Shown here piece by piece: positions 34,120 to 40,840 of a DNA stretch of 64,000 nucleotides. The notes beneath the pieces are model-generated. The model searched no databases, was not told where the DNA came from, and saw nothing but the letters and a program-made list of their open reading frames with translations. The position numbers and the translations under genes were made by a program. Positions within the stretch are counted from its first letter, which is position 1. The number at the start of each line of letters is the position of its first letter. Origin of the DNA: Marinobacter sp. ATCH36 (GTDB lineage: Bacteria > Pseudomonadota > Gammaproteobacteria > Pseudomonadales > Oleiphilaceae); NCBI RefSeq assembly GCF_023555055.1, contig NZ_JAMJPL010000004.1:248001-312000 (forward strand), read 5' to 3'.

Positions 34120-34353
34120 TTATTCCAGGATTTGCTTAATTTTAAACTCTCGTTTACCAATACCGGAAGCTTCGTACCAGTGGATTTCAGCCTCCAGGAT
34201 TACGCCGCTATCAAGGCAAATTGTCGCATTGCCTTTGCGTTTTCGCCAATGAGCATCGCCGTATACCCGCTTTAGGCGCTTAAGTTCGCGGATACCAGAG
34301 CCTTGAGCGAATGTTTCTGGCTGCCGGATAGGCCCGGTAATTTTAAAATTCAC
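34120..34353 (-). CDS. Small basic protein, first of an unknown pair
   Basis: A 77-residue basic protein beginning MNFKITGPIRQPETFAQGSG. It has RELKRLKRVYGDAHWRKRKG, a conserved-looking ICLDSGVILEAEIHWYEASG and IGKREFKIKQ at the end. It starts at GTG 34353 with GGAAGAG upstream, and the coding frame is tightly followed by the gene at 33897. The positive charge and small size would suit a nucleic-acid-binding toxin or antitoxin, but no known family was recognised. It fills the cassette between repeat copy 2 and the solo half at 34386. Confidence 0.68.
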   Translation of the reverse strand: MNFKITGPIRQPETFAQGSGIRELKRLKRVYGDAHWRKRKGNATICLDSGVILEAEIHWYEASGIGKREFKIKQILE

Positions 34354-34385
34354 GATTTGGCTCTTCCATGATTCCTACACCAGTC

Positions 34386-34398
34386 GGGGTCTGACCCC
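34386..34398. repeat. Solo GGGGTCTGACCCC half-repeat
   Basis: A single palindrome followed by AGTGCATT, which marks it as a left half; the right half is missing. It lies 7 bases from the zeta-like gene stop. The left flank CCAGTC is shared with copy 2. Confidence 0.9.
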
Positions 34399-34405
34399 AG
34401 TGCAT

Positions 34406-34978
34406 TCAGGTGTCGATGAGATTTTTCGCCCAGTCCGGTATGGTTTCCTGGCAGGTGCGCCAATGCCCAGCTTCCCAGACCGCAACCCGAAGATAAGGCC
34501 GATCAAGACTGCTGTTATCGACAAGATGAAGCTCGTCCGCCAGCCCTATGCATTGGCGAAGATTCACCAGGGTTCTTGGAATTCGTGCCTCAATTTTGGC
34601 CTCCGGCACATTATGCCCTCCGGATTTCACTCTGGATGCCACCCGGGCTTTATTCAGTGAGGTCAGTTCCAGGTGAAAATAAAACAGCCGGATTCGAAAA
34701 CCAGCGGCCTTGGCAACGCCTACAAAATCGACCTTCGACGGATGAGAGAAGACGGTCTCAAAACAGAAGCTTTGACGCTCTTCAAGCAGTCGATGCCGTT
34801 CCTTTTCCGCAATCAGCGCTGCTTCATAGCTGTGTTTCTCGGGGGCATCCGGCCATAGAGTGCGGGCAATGTTGTCGGCGTTTACCAGGGGGATCCTGCG
34901 GCGGGCGAGAAACCGCTCATGGAAAGTTGTCTTGCCGGCACCGTTACCACCAACCAGCAGCCATAGTTCAGGCTGCAC
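34406..34978 (-). CDS. Zeta-toxin-like P-loop kinase
   Basis: A 190-residue P-loop protein with Walker A in LLVGGNGAGKTTFHERFL. It also has VNADNIARTLWP (substrate Asp as in zeta toxins), an ALIAEKERHRLLEERQSFCFE helix and RLFYFHLELTSLNKARVASR. Zeta toxins phosphorylate UDP-N-acetylglucosamine and block cell-wall synthesis; activity here is inferred. The start is taken as GTG 34978, which overlaps the antitoxin stop by 11 bases; the longer frame from 35104 runs within the antitoxin gene. Together they form a cassette between the solo half-repeat and copy 4. Confidence 0.8.
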   Translation of the reverse strand: MQPELWLLVGGNGAGKTTFHERFLARRRIPLVNADNIARTLWPDAPEKHSYEAALIAEKERHRLLEERQSFCFETVFSHPSKVDFVGVAKAAGFRIRLFYFHLELTSLNKARVASRVKSGGHNVPEAKIEARIPRTLVNLRQCIGLADELHLVDNSSLDRPYLRVAVWEAGHWRTCQETIPDWAKNLIDT

Positions 34979-35375
34979 GGTTACCCAGTGCCTCGAAACG
35001 CCCGTTGCGGAACTGCCCGACTTCCCGCGTACCATCTGGATAGAGTGCTTCCAGATAACCGGGTTTGTCATCAGAGGCCTGATACACCACACGCCCATGG
35101 GCAATGGAGCGACTCAGCTCGCCGCTTTCGCGAGCCTGATCCACCTCGGCCCACAAATCCTCACTGGTGAGCGGCTCAGCCACCACAGGCTCTACCCTGA
35201 TCTGGCGAATACCCTGCACGATGGCAATCAGGTCCTCGGCACTCACCTCACCAGCAACAGCCCGACCAATGTCCGCCCAGTATTCGATTTGCTTGGGGGT
35301 CGAGCGCCGTTGAACCGCACCCTCGGCAGCAGCCTGGCGAACCAGTGTATCGTCGAGACGAACGGCAGTTGTCAT
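34968..35375 (-). CDS. Antitoxin paired with the zeta-like kinase
   Basis: A 135-residue protein starting MTTAVRLDDTLVRQAAAEGA and then VQRRSTPKQIEYWADIGRAV, a ParD-like ribbon-helix-helix pattern. A helical segment and a C-terminal stretch (HGRVVYQASDDKPGYLEALY, then PDGTREVGQFRNG) follow. The latter looks like a small beta module known from antitoxins of zeta-like kinases. Its end overlaps the kinase start, the usual antitoxin-first order. The ATG at 35375 was preferred to one at 35441, since the conserved N-terminus begins here. Confidence 0.75.
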   Translation of the reverse strand: MTTAVRLDDTLVRQAAAEGAVQRRSTPKQIEYWADIGRAVAGEVSAEDLIAIVQGIRQIRVEPVVAEPLTSEDLWAEVDQARESGELSRSIAHGRVVYQASDDKPGYLEALYPDGTREVGQFRNGRFEALGNRAA

Positions 35376-35448
35376 GGCAGCCTCCTGTAGCGTGGCCAAA
35401 TATTCATTGCATATTACCACAGCCGTTGCATCTTGCAACACACTTACC

Positions 35449-35503
35449 TGGGGTCAGACCCCAGTGCATTTTGCCAGGCCAAATGTCTTGGGGTCTGACC
35501 CCA
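35449..35503. repeat. Paired GGGGTCAGACCCC repeat, copy 3
   Basis: Palindromes at 35450-35462 and 35490-35502 with spacer AGTGCATTTTGCCAGGCC then AAATGTCTT. It separates the zeta-like module from cysQ. Confidence 0.95.
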
Positions 35504-35510
35504 ACCGAAC

Positions 35511-36275
35511 TCAGTACCAGTCGCCGGATGCCACGAAGTGCGGGTTCAGTACATCTTCCTTGCCGTACTGCAGAGGCTTGCGATCCATTGTTTCCACCTT
35601 GCCGCCGGCAGCTGACAGCACGGCATGAGCTGCGCCGGTATCCCATTCACAGGTTGGCCCCAGCCTTGGATAGATGTCCGCATGGCCTTCGGCGATTTTG
35701 CAGAATTTGAGAGAACTGCCAGCCTGGACCAATTCGTGTTCGCCCAGCTTGTCGATAAAAGCGCGGGTTTCTTCGTTAAGGTGGTTTTTGCTGGCCACTA
35801 CGCGTTTGGCCTCTTTCGGGACGGCTACGCTGATGCGATGCACTTTGCCAGTACGGTCCCGCTTGTAGGCGCCCTCGCCTTTCAGGCCCCAGTAGGCTTC
35901 TTTTAATGCAGGGGCGGTAACAACGCCCAGAATCGGCTCGCCGTTTTCGATAAGTGCGATGTTGACGGTGAACTCGCCGGTACGCTGGGTGAAATCCTTG
36001 GTGCCATCAATCGGATCAATCAACCAGAACCTGTGCCAGCTTTTACGCTCACTCCAGGGGATCTCCGCACCCTCTTCCGATAGCACGGGGATATCATGAC
36101 TGAGATTGCGTAAGCCCTCCGCAATTACCCGGTGGCTGGCAATGTCTGCTGCCGTAATCGGCGACTCATCGGCTTTGAAATCCACTTTAAAGTCCGTCAT
36201 GTAGATGCTCATGACCTTTTCACTGGCGGCATCGGCAATCTTGAGGACATCCGGAAGCATGGAGCTGTAGTGCAT
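35511..36275 (-). CDS. cysQ: 3'(2'),5'-bisphosphate nucleotidase CysQ
   Basis: A 254-residue Li+-sensitive phosphatase of the inositol monophosphatase fold that hydrolyses PAP to AMP. Motifs: DESPITAADIASH, VLSEEGAEIPW, WLIDPIDGTKDF (metal-binding DPxDGT) and CEWDTGAAHAVLSAAGG. PAP is the by-product of every sulfotransferase reaction, and four sulfotransferase genes lie in the nearby capsule operon, so a functional link is plausible. It is the only plainly housekeeping gene among the TA modules. It is enclosed by repeat copies 3 and 4, like the TA modules. Confidence 0.95.
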   Translation of the reverse strand: MHYSSMLPDVLKIADAASEKVMSIYMTDFKVDFKADESPITAADIASHRVIAEGLRNLSHDIPVLSEEGAEIPWSERKSWHRFWLIDPIDGTKDFTQRTGEFTVNIALIENGEPILGVVTAPALKEAYWGLKGEGAYKRDRTGKVHRISVAVPKEAKRVVASKNHLNEETRAFIDKLGEHELVQAGSSLKFCKIAEGHADIYPRLGPTCEWDTGAAHAVLSAAGGKVETMDRKPLQYGKEDVLNPHFVASGDWY

Positions 36276-36299
36276 GTGGGTTAAATTCCTGAGTTAATT

Positions 36300-36354
36300 T
36301 GGGGTCAGACCCCAGTGCATTTTGTTGGGTGAAATGTCTTGGGGTCTGACCCCA
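36300..36354. repeat. Paired GGGGTCAGACCCC repeat, copy 4
   Basis: Palindromes at 36301-36313 and 36341-36353; the spacer carries TTTTGTTGGGTGAAATG, a variant centre. Lies between cysQ and VapBC. Confidence 0.95.
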
Positions 36355-36368
36355 GAGCGAAGTCACAG

Positions 36369-36734
36369 TTACGGCACCAACTCTGCAAGCGAAATGGTCT
36401 TGCCCACATGTCGGTTGCTTAGCTTCTCATCATCTGTGACAAGAACAAAATCGCCGACGATAGCAGTGGCAGAAATGATGCTATCGGGAAGCTTCAGTGA
36501 GGTTGTTCTTCGAATCTTTATCGCCGCATCCTGTATCGGCGCTTCCAATTCAATGACAGGGATCTTTTGAAGCACTGCTTCCAGTTGCCGCTCATCGTCC
36601 CGTGTGAGAGAGGGCCAAGACAGGAGCTCCAGCTTCGTTATGACAGAAACGGCGTAGCTGTTAAGGGGTAATTTTAGTTTGCGATTAATTGCATAGATGA
36701 TGGCGTTAGTATCAAGCAGATATTTACCACTCAT
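36369..36734 (-). CDS. vapC: VapC-like PIN toxin
   Basis: A 121-residue PIN-domain RNase. SGKYLLDTNAIIYAIN carries the first Asp (Asp8), VSVITKLELLSWP the first Glu, LPDSIISATAI the central Asp, and FVLVTDDEKL the last acids. The length and order of acids match VapC. It overlaps its antitoxin gene by 11 bases. VapC toxins usually cut initiator tRNA or rRNA; the target here is unknown. It lies inside the cassette between repeat copies 4 and 5. Confidence 0.87.
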   Translation of the reverse strand: MSGKYLLDTNAIIYAINRKLKLPLNSYAVSVITKLELLSWPSLTRDDERQLEAVLQKIPVIELEAPIQDAAIKIRRTTSLKLPDSIISATAIVGDFVLVTDDEKLSNRHVGKTISLAELVP

Positions 36735-36948
36735 CCCTCATTTCCCTCTGAATCTTTAGAGCATCGATGTTCGAGAAGGCTTGAACCTCGCAACCACTCA
36801 GATCCAGAGATAGTTCTTCGATTTCTGGCTTCAGATCCTCTTGCACCATAATCACTACCCTGGCATGGCCATCTTTAAGCTGCCGATATTTCTCTGGGAT
36901 TCGTAACACGCCATCCTTTATATCCGTTTCAAACTCTATCGCGTACAT
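36724..36948 (-). CDS. Antitoxin of the VapC-like toxin
   Basis: A 74-residue protein starting MYAIEFETDIKDGVLRIPEK, with GHARVVIMVQED and an acidic C-terminal half ending LKIQREMRDEW. The N-terminal pattern (IEFETDIKDGVLRIPE) resembles the beta-rich swapped-hairpin antitoxins of the AbrB-like type, but the match is loose. It precedes vapC on the minus strand with an 11-base overlap, which strongly supports the pairing. Starts at ATG 36948. Confidence 0.75.
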   Translation of the reverse strand: MYAIEFETDIKDGVLRIPEKYRQLKDGHARVVIMVQEDLKPEIEELSLDLSGCEVQAFSNIDALKIQREMRDEW

Positions 36949-37031
36949 CCAAGCCTCCAGATTTCGCTCTTAAGCGACACATTCCGCATTGTCGCATTCC
37001 TTCCTCTTGTTCTCCAGCAACCGGGTTGATT

Positions 37032-37087
37032 TGGGGTCTGACCCCAGTGCATTTAGTAAGGCTAAATGTCTTGGGGTCTGACCCCAA
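37032..37087. repeat. Paired GGGGTCTGACCCC repeat, copy 5
   Basis: Palindromes at 37033-37045 and 37073-37085. The left one has T in the centre instead of A. It lies 67 bases upstream of the tyrosine transposase gene. Confidence 0.95.
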
Positions 37088-37152
37088 CTTGAAATTGGAA
37101 CTCAATTGCGGCAGATTGTTGCTTTTACAAATCAGTTCACAAGGAATGTGAA

Positions 37153-37800
37153 ATGCCCCGCCGCCAAAGGATTTGCCCGGCCGGGATGCCCCAGCATGTG
37201 ATTCAGCGGGGTAATAACCGGCAGGTTTGTTTTCAGGATTTTCCAGACAGAGCCGCCTACATAGCGTTTCTCTCCCGCTACCGGGAAGAACATGAGGTGG
37301 ATATTCACGCCTGGGTTTTGATGAGCAATCACACCCACCTATTAGTGACACCACGAACGGATCAGGCGCTATCAGCGTTCATGAAGGCCCTCGGCCAGCG
37401 CTATGCGCAGTACTTTAATTACAAATACGAGCGATCTGGAACCCTCTGGGAGGGGCGATTCAAGTCTTGCCTTGTGGATACAGAGAGCTACTTCCTCCAA
37501 TGCCAGCGGTATATCGAACTGAACCCGGTGAAAGCGGGGATGATGGAGTATGCCGGAGATTACCAGTGGTCTAGCTACCGTTGCCATGCCTACGGGCTGG
37601 GGGCGAAGTGGCACACGCCCCACGCTTGCTACCTGAATTACCAGCCGGATCCGGACAGGCGTTTTGAGGGTTACCGGTCTTTTGTGGCTACTCCGTCGCC
37701 GGAGGGCACGGACGATATGATTCGATACGCGGCCATTGCCGGCAAGGCGTTGGGGTCTAGGGAATTTCAGGAGAGGATGGAGGCTCGGTTTGGGGTCTGA
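37153..37800 (+). CDS. REP-associated tyrosine transposase (RAYT)
   Basis: A 215-residue Y1-type transposase of the IS200-like / RAYT group. It begins MPRRQRICPAGMPQHVIQRG, carries the metal-binding His60-Thr-His62 in MSNHTHLLV and the catalytic tyrosine Tyr120 in CQRYIELNPVKAGM, and continues YQWSSYRCHAYG. RAYTs bind and cut REP palindromes as single strands. The start ATG has AAGGA seven bases upstream. The stop codon TGA lies inside a GGGGTCTGACCCC palindrome, and a full pair stands upstream, so gene and repeats probably belong together. It is the only transposase recognised in the array. Confidence 0.93.
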   Translation: MPRRQRICPAGMPQHVIQRGNNRQVCFQDFPDRAAYIAFLSRYREEHEVDIHAWVLMSNHTHLLVTPRTDQALSAFMKALGQRYAQYFNYKYERSGTLWEGRFKSCLVDTESYFLQCQRYIELNPVKAGMMEYAGDYQWSSYRCHAYGLGAKWHTPHACYLNYQPDPDRRFEGYRSFVATPSPEGTDDMIRYAAIAGKALGSREFQERMEARFGV

Positions 37801-37804
37801 CCCC
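37792..37804. repeat. Solo half-repeat containing the RAYT stop codon
   Basis: GGGGTCTGACCCC overlaps the last codons of the transposase: GGG GTC TGA reads Gly-Val-stop. The flank CAGCTCC differs from both usual half continuations. Confidence 0.9.
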
Positions 37805-37809
37805 AGCTC

Positions 37810-38115
37810 CTAACCTAGCCTCTCAATATCTTCCGGGCTGTGGTCTTGCAGGTACTCCTGCAATGCCTTATCCATACGGGACTGCCAACCGCTACCCGTG
37901 GCTCGAAATTTAGCAACAACGTCGGGTGAGAGCCGAATGGTTATCCGCTCCTTTGTGATCTCTGCTTTTGGCCGCCCCATGGGGCGAAGACGCCGGAACT
38001 CCTTATCCGTAAGCTCCCGGGTGTCTGGGTCTGCCGCTATGCCGGCGTTAATATCTGCCTCTTCCTGATCCGACGGCAGCTCAAAATCCCGTCCCGATTT
38101 AGATTTTATCTGCAT
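37810..38115 (-). CDS. brnA: BrnA-type antitoxin (orphan)
   Basis: A 101-residue protein typical of BrnA: PDTRELTDKEFRRLRPMGRP, KERITIRLSPDVVAKFRATG, then SGWQSRMDKALQEYLQ, with the ribbon-helix-helix in the C-terminal half. BrnA neutralises the BrnT ribonuclease and represses the operon. The expected brnT gene directly upstream is missing except for its last codons (38099-38164). The antitoxin is therefore orphaned or works on another toxin. It starts with ATG 38115 and ends 6 bases from the solo half-repeat at 37792. Confidence 0.88.
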   Translation of the reverse strand: MQIKSKSGRDFELPSDQEEADINAGIAADPDTRELTDKEFRRLRPMGRPKAEITKERITIRLSPDVVAKFRATGSGWQSRMDKALQEYLQDHSPEDIERLG

Positions 38116-38164
38116 AAAGCCTCACCTCTCGTCGATTTGTCTTTCGGAGACGGATTAATGCAAG
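38099..38164 (-). pseudogene. brnT remnant (C-terminal codons only)
   Basis: The minus-strand frame reads LALIRLRKTNRREVRLYADK, then I and TAA, matching the R-A/K-x-x-RE-x-x-YE end of BrnT toxins. It overlaps brnA by 17 bases as in intact operons. Stops appear just upstream, and a decayed GGGGTC repeat pair (38219-38268) stands where the toxin body should be. Confidence 0.7.
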
Positions 38165-38218
38165 CGTCCTCGGTGGCCGACATCAACCCCCGTTCTATTA
38201 AAGCCGCTTCGGAATTTA

Positions 38219-38268
38219 GGCTCAAACCCCGGTACATTTGGCCAGATGAAATGTCTTCGAGTCCGACC
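38219..38268. repeat. Decayed copy of the paired GGGGTC repeat
   Basis: GGCTCAAACCCCGGTACATT, then TGGCCAGATGAAATGTCTT and CGAGTCCGACC, aligns along its whole length with the repeat pairs but has several substitutions in each palindrome. It is next to the brnT remnant. Confidence 0.75.
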
Positions 38269-38289
38269 TATAAGACTCTTGGCAACTTG

Positions 38290-38574
38290 TCAGGGCAACC
38301 AGTCCTCCCGACTATGCCTCACACGAATAATCAAGATTCTCTGGTACGTTTCCTGCCGATAGATGACCAAATGAACACCTACAGGATGTATACGTACTAC
38401 TGGTCGAAACTCTTTACGCTCTGCTGCCGCAAGGGGGTTAGCCGCAAGAAACTCAAAACACTCCTTTAACTTCGAGTGATACTCGTCTGATTGCGCCAAC
38501 CCAAATTTTTCAATCCCATCCAAAAATATGCCAATGACGTCCTCTTCAGCTTTACGACTGAGCACATATTCCAT
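38290..38574 (-). CDS. parE: ParE-type toxin
   Basis: A 94-residue RelE/ParE toxin: MEYVLSRKAEEDVIGIFLDG, EKFGLAQSDEYHSKLKECFE, EFRPVVRIHPVGVHLVIYRQ and the C-terminal ILIIRVRHSREDWLP. The order of helices and strands matches ParE, and the residues differ from the copy at 541-828. It starts at ATG 38574, 8 bases after its ParD partner. It is flanked by the decayed repeat and repeat copy 6. Confidence 0.87.
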   Translation of the reverse strand: MEYVLSRKAEEDVIGIFLDGIEKFGLAQSDEYHSKLKECFEFLAANPLAAAERKEFRPVVRIHPVGVHLVIYRQETYQRILIIRVRHSREDWLP

Positions 38575-38582
38575 TATGTTTG

Positions 38583-38822
38583 TTATCCTTTCGCCAACTC
38601 CATAGCCCGGTTACGCAGCCCATCCATCGACTGGTTACCCTCGCCACTCTCCAACCCTTCACTAATCCGCCGCTGCATATTTTCGATTTTCTCTGCCCGG
38701 TCTTGATCTCTCCGGATCAAATCCCGCACGTAATCGCTGGTATTGGAATATCGGCCAGACTTTGTCTGCGTTTCCACCCACTCCTTCATTGGTTCCGGCA
38801 ATGAAACGTTCATTGTGGCCAT
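38583..38822 (-). CDS. parD: ParD-type antitoxin
   Basis: A 79-residue ribbon-helix-helix antitoxin, MATMNVSLPEPMKEWVETQT, then SGRYSNTSDYVRDLIRRDQD and a C-terminal arm GEGNQSMDGLRNRAMELAKG. These are ParD hallmarks. The ATG at 38822 is the family start. The longer frame to 38921 would translate through repeat copy 6 and was rejected. It precedes the ParE toxin on the same strand. Confidence 0.88.
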   Translation of the reverse strand: MATMNVSLPEPMKEWVETQTKSGRYSNTSDYVRDLIRRDQDRAEKIENMQRRISEGLESGEGNQSMDGLRNRAMELAKG

Positions 38823-38905
38823 AGACACCTCTCTGTTTGCTTGCACTTCATGACAATTATTGCCAATTTTTGCCATACATGGAAGTCTGACCAAGGCATG
38901 GATTT

Positions 38906-38960
38906 TGGGGTCAGACCCCAATGCATTTGGTCAGGCGAAATGTCTTGGGGTCTGACCCCA
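38906..38960. repeat. Paired GGGGTCAGACCCC repeat, copy 6
   Basis: Palindromes at 38907-38919 and 38947-38959 with spacer AATGCATTTGGTCAGGCG then AAATGTCTT. It separates the minus-strand ParDE from the plus-strand AbiE module. Confidence 0.95.
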
Positions 38961-39026
38961 TAAATGTCTGCTTGCATAAGCTCCGCGCTTTATTACACTA
39001 TTAATAACAAAACGCGGATTAAAACT

Positions 39027-39578
39027 ATGCAACCAATACAGCGACTGGAGCGATGGTTACTCACTTCCCACTCGGCCAGCCCCGTGGGCCTGTATTCAAC
39101 GGCATCGTTCCGATCACTATTCCCGGACCTGAGCCAGGGAGCGTATCGGGCGCTACTTCACCGTGCAGAAAAGCGCGGGCTTCTGGAACGAGTGTGCCAG
39201 GGCATTTACCAATACGCGGGCGCACCCGATAACAGCGGGCTGATCCTGTTCCATGCCGCCGCGCTCTTGCGTACCAGACACTTTAACTACATCAGTCTGG
39301 AAACCGCGCTCAGCGAAGCAGGACTGATCTCCCAAATACCCATGGCCTGGATTACCCTGGTAAGTACTGGTCGCTCGGCCACGGTCGACTGCGGTCGTTT
39401 CGGCATGATCGAGTTTGTGCATACGGAACGCGCAATGTCTCATATCATTGATGAATTGAGTTATGACGCCGACCGGCACCTGTACAGAGCTTCGCCCAAA
39501 TTGGCGTTGGCGGACATGCACCGGTTCAACCGCTCTACAATTGACCTGATTCCGGGATCTGACGATGGGACTATTTGA
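39027..39578 (+). CDS. abiEi: AbiEi-type antitoxin
   Basis: A 183-residue protein starting MQPIQRLERWLLTSHSASPV. Its winged-helix N-terminus (LYSTASFRSLFPDLSQGAYR, then LLHRAEKRGLLERVCQGIYQ) is followed by the conserved ISLETALSEAGLISQIP and TVDCGRFGMIEFVH. This is the transcriptional antitoxin of the AbiE phage-abortive system. ATG 39027 was chosen over 38964 because it begins the winged helix and the longer frame adds unrelated residues. It overlaps abiEii by 14 bases. Confidence 0.87.
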   Translation: MQPIQRLERWLLTSHSASPVGLYSTASFRSLFPDLSQGAYRALLHRAEKRGLLERVCQGIYQYAGAPDNSGLILFHAAALLRTRHFNYISLETALSEAGLISQIPMAWITLVSTGRSATVDCGRFGMIEFVHTERAMSHIIDELSYDADRHLYRASPKLALADMHRFNRSTIDLIPGSDDGTI

Positions 39579-40470
39579 CTCACTGGTTGACGAAGCCATA
39601 CGGAACCAGAGCGGGCTTTCCGTGCTTCGCCCGGTGGTGGAGAAAGAGATACTGCACCACGACATTCTGCGCGAATTGAGCCACGCAGACCTGCTCCAGA
39701 GACTCACATTCATTGGCGGAACCTGCTTGCGGGCCTGCTACGGCTCCAACCGCCTAAGTGAGGACCTGGATTTCACCGGCGGCGCCGGCTTCAACAAGGC
39801 TGTACTGGACAGGCTCAAGGAAACGCTCGAAACACGCCTGCAGGAGAAGTATGAACTGCCCATAACCGTAACGGAGCCAAAGGCAGAGAAACAGGGGAAC
39901 GTGGATACCTGGAAGCTTAGCGTGAACACGCAGCCTGAGCGGCCAGACAGGCAGGCACAGAAAATCCATCTAGACATCTGCGCTGTACCCAGTTACCAGG
40001 TAACACCAAGGACTCTTCGAAATCACTACGGAATCAACTTGGGCACTGAGTCTCTCATCATCAATGCCCAGACGCGAGAAGAAATCTTTGCCGATAAGCT
40101 GGTGGCATTTGCCATGAGACCGGGGCGGCTAAAACATCGGGATCTCTGGGATATCGCCTGGCTGACCCAGGGTGGTGTTGTACCGGCGTATGAGCTTATC
40201 AATGCGAAACTGGCGGATCACGGACAATCAGAGACCGCCTTCCTTGAACGCGCTGAAGATCGACTGAAGATGCTTGAACTAGAACAGCAGCAAAAGGATT
40301 TCATATTCGAAATGTCCCGGTTTATTCCGCCAGACCGACTCAACCAAACAGTCCGGCAGGACGGCTTTTGGTCGTATCTGATCAACACCACCACGGAAAA
40401 GATCCGCGAAGCGCAAAAGCAGCTCGAGGGCAAGCCATCACGTAACAGTGCTCCCCCATTTCCAATGTAA
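39565..40470 (+). CDS. abiEii: AbiEii nucleotidyltransferase toxin
   Basis: A 301-residue DNA-polymerase-beta-like nucleotidyltransferase. TFIGGTCLRACYGSNRLSED, then LDFTGG, holds the G-[S/T] and D-x-D metal site, followed by KIHLDICAVPSYQ and the REEIFADKLVAFAMRPGRLKH region. AbiEii toxins arrest growth when AbiEi fails, for instance on phage infection. Length is normal. The early part (codons about 13-77) is duplicated at 40536-40732, beyond repeat copy 7. The last residues reach to within 3 bases of that repeat. Confidence 0.9.
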   Translation: MGLFDSLVDEAIRNQSGLSVLRPVVEKEILHHDILRELSHADLLQRLTFIGGTCLRACYGSNRLSEDLDFTGGAGFNKAVLDRLKETLETRLQEKYELPITVTEPKAEKQGNVDTWKLSVNTQPERPDRQAQKIHLDICAVPSYQVTPRTLRNHYGINLGTESLIINAQTREEIFADKLVAFAMRPGRLKHRDLWDIAWLTQGGVVPAYELINAKLADHGQSETAFLERAEDRLKMLELEQQQKDFIFEMSRFIPPDRLNQTVRQDGFWSYLINTTTEKIREAQKQLEGKPSRNSAPPFPM

Positions 40471-40472
40471 GC

Positions 40473-40528
40473 CGGGGTCAGACCCCAGTACATTTGACCA
40501 GGCAAAATGTCTTGGGGTCTGACCCCAA
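40473..40528. repeat. Paired GGGGTCAGACCCC repeat, copy 7
   Basis: Palindromes at 40474-40486 and 40514-40526 with AGTACATTTGACCAGGCA then AAATGTCTT. It stands between intact abiEii and its partial duplicate. Confidence 0.95.
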
Positions 40529-40535
40529 ATTGCCC

Positions 40536-40732
40536 ACGGAACCAGAGCGGGCTTTCCGTGCTTCGCCCGGTGGTGGAGAAAGAGATCCTGCACCACGACA
40601 TTCTGCGCGAATTGAGCCACGCAGACCTGCTCCAGAGACTCACATTCATTGGCGGAACCTGCTTGCGGGCCTGCTACGCCTCCAACCGCATGAGTGAGGA
40701 CCCGTATTTCACCGGCTGCGCCGATTTCAAAG
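40536..40732 (+). pseudogene. Partial duplicate of abiEii
   Basis: This stretch repeats 39600-39796 with near identity over the first 130 bases and more changes at the end. The duplicate lacks the start codon and the rest of the gene. The D-x-D metal site is altered: SEDLDFT becomes SEDPYFT. It begins 8 bases after repeat copy 7 and stops near the solo palindrome at 40746, so it is a fragment cassette without activity. Confidence 0.9.
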
Positions 40733-40745
40733 AGCTGTGTGAACT

Positions 40746-40758
40746 GGGGTCAGCCCCC
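40746..40758. repeat. Solo, slightly degenerate half-repeat
   Basis: GGGGTCAGCCCCC differs from the consensus by one base. It closes the abiEii fragment. Confidence 0.7.
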
Positions 40759-40840
40759 ACACTCTCGGTGGCACTGGGAAACAGCCGCTCTTTTGGATAG
40801 CATGGTGGACTGGAGCTTAAACACTGCGAAAGGAAATAAA

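Noticed and set aside
38137..38469. Plus-strand frame across the decayed repeat and parE
   Set aside because: It translates through the repeat and runs opposite a good ParE toxin gene.
38583..38921. Longer start for the second ParD antitoxin
   Set aside because: The extra N-terminal residues are translated from repeat copy 6 and precede the conserved MATMNVSLP start.
40507..40800. Frame beginning in a repeat and reading the abiEii fragment as a gene
   Set aside because: Its start lies in the palindrome, the catalytic site is lost and the similarity ends after about 65 codons; annotated as a pseudogene.
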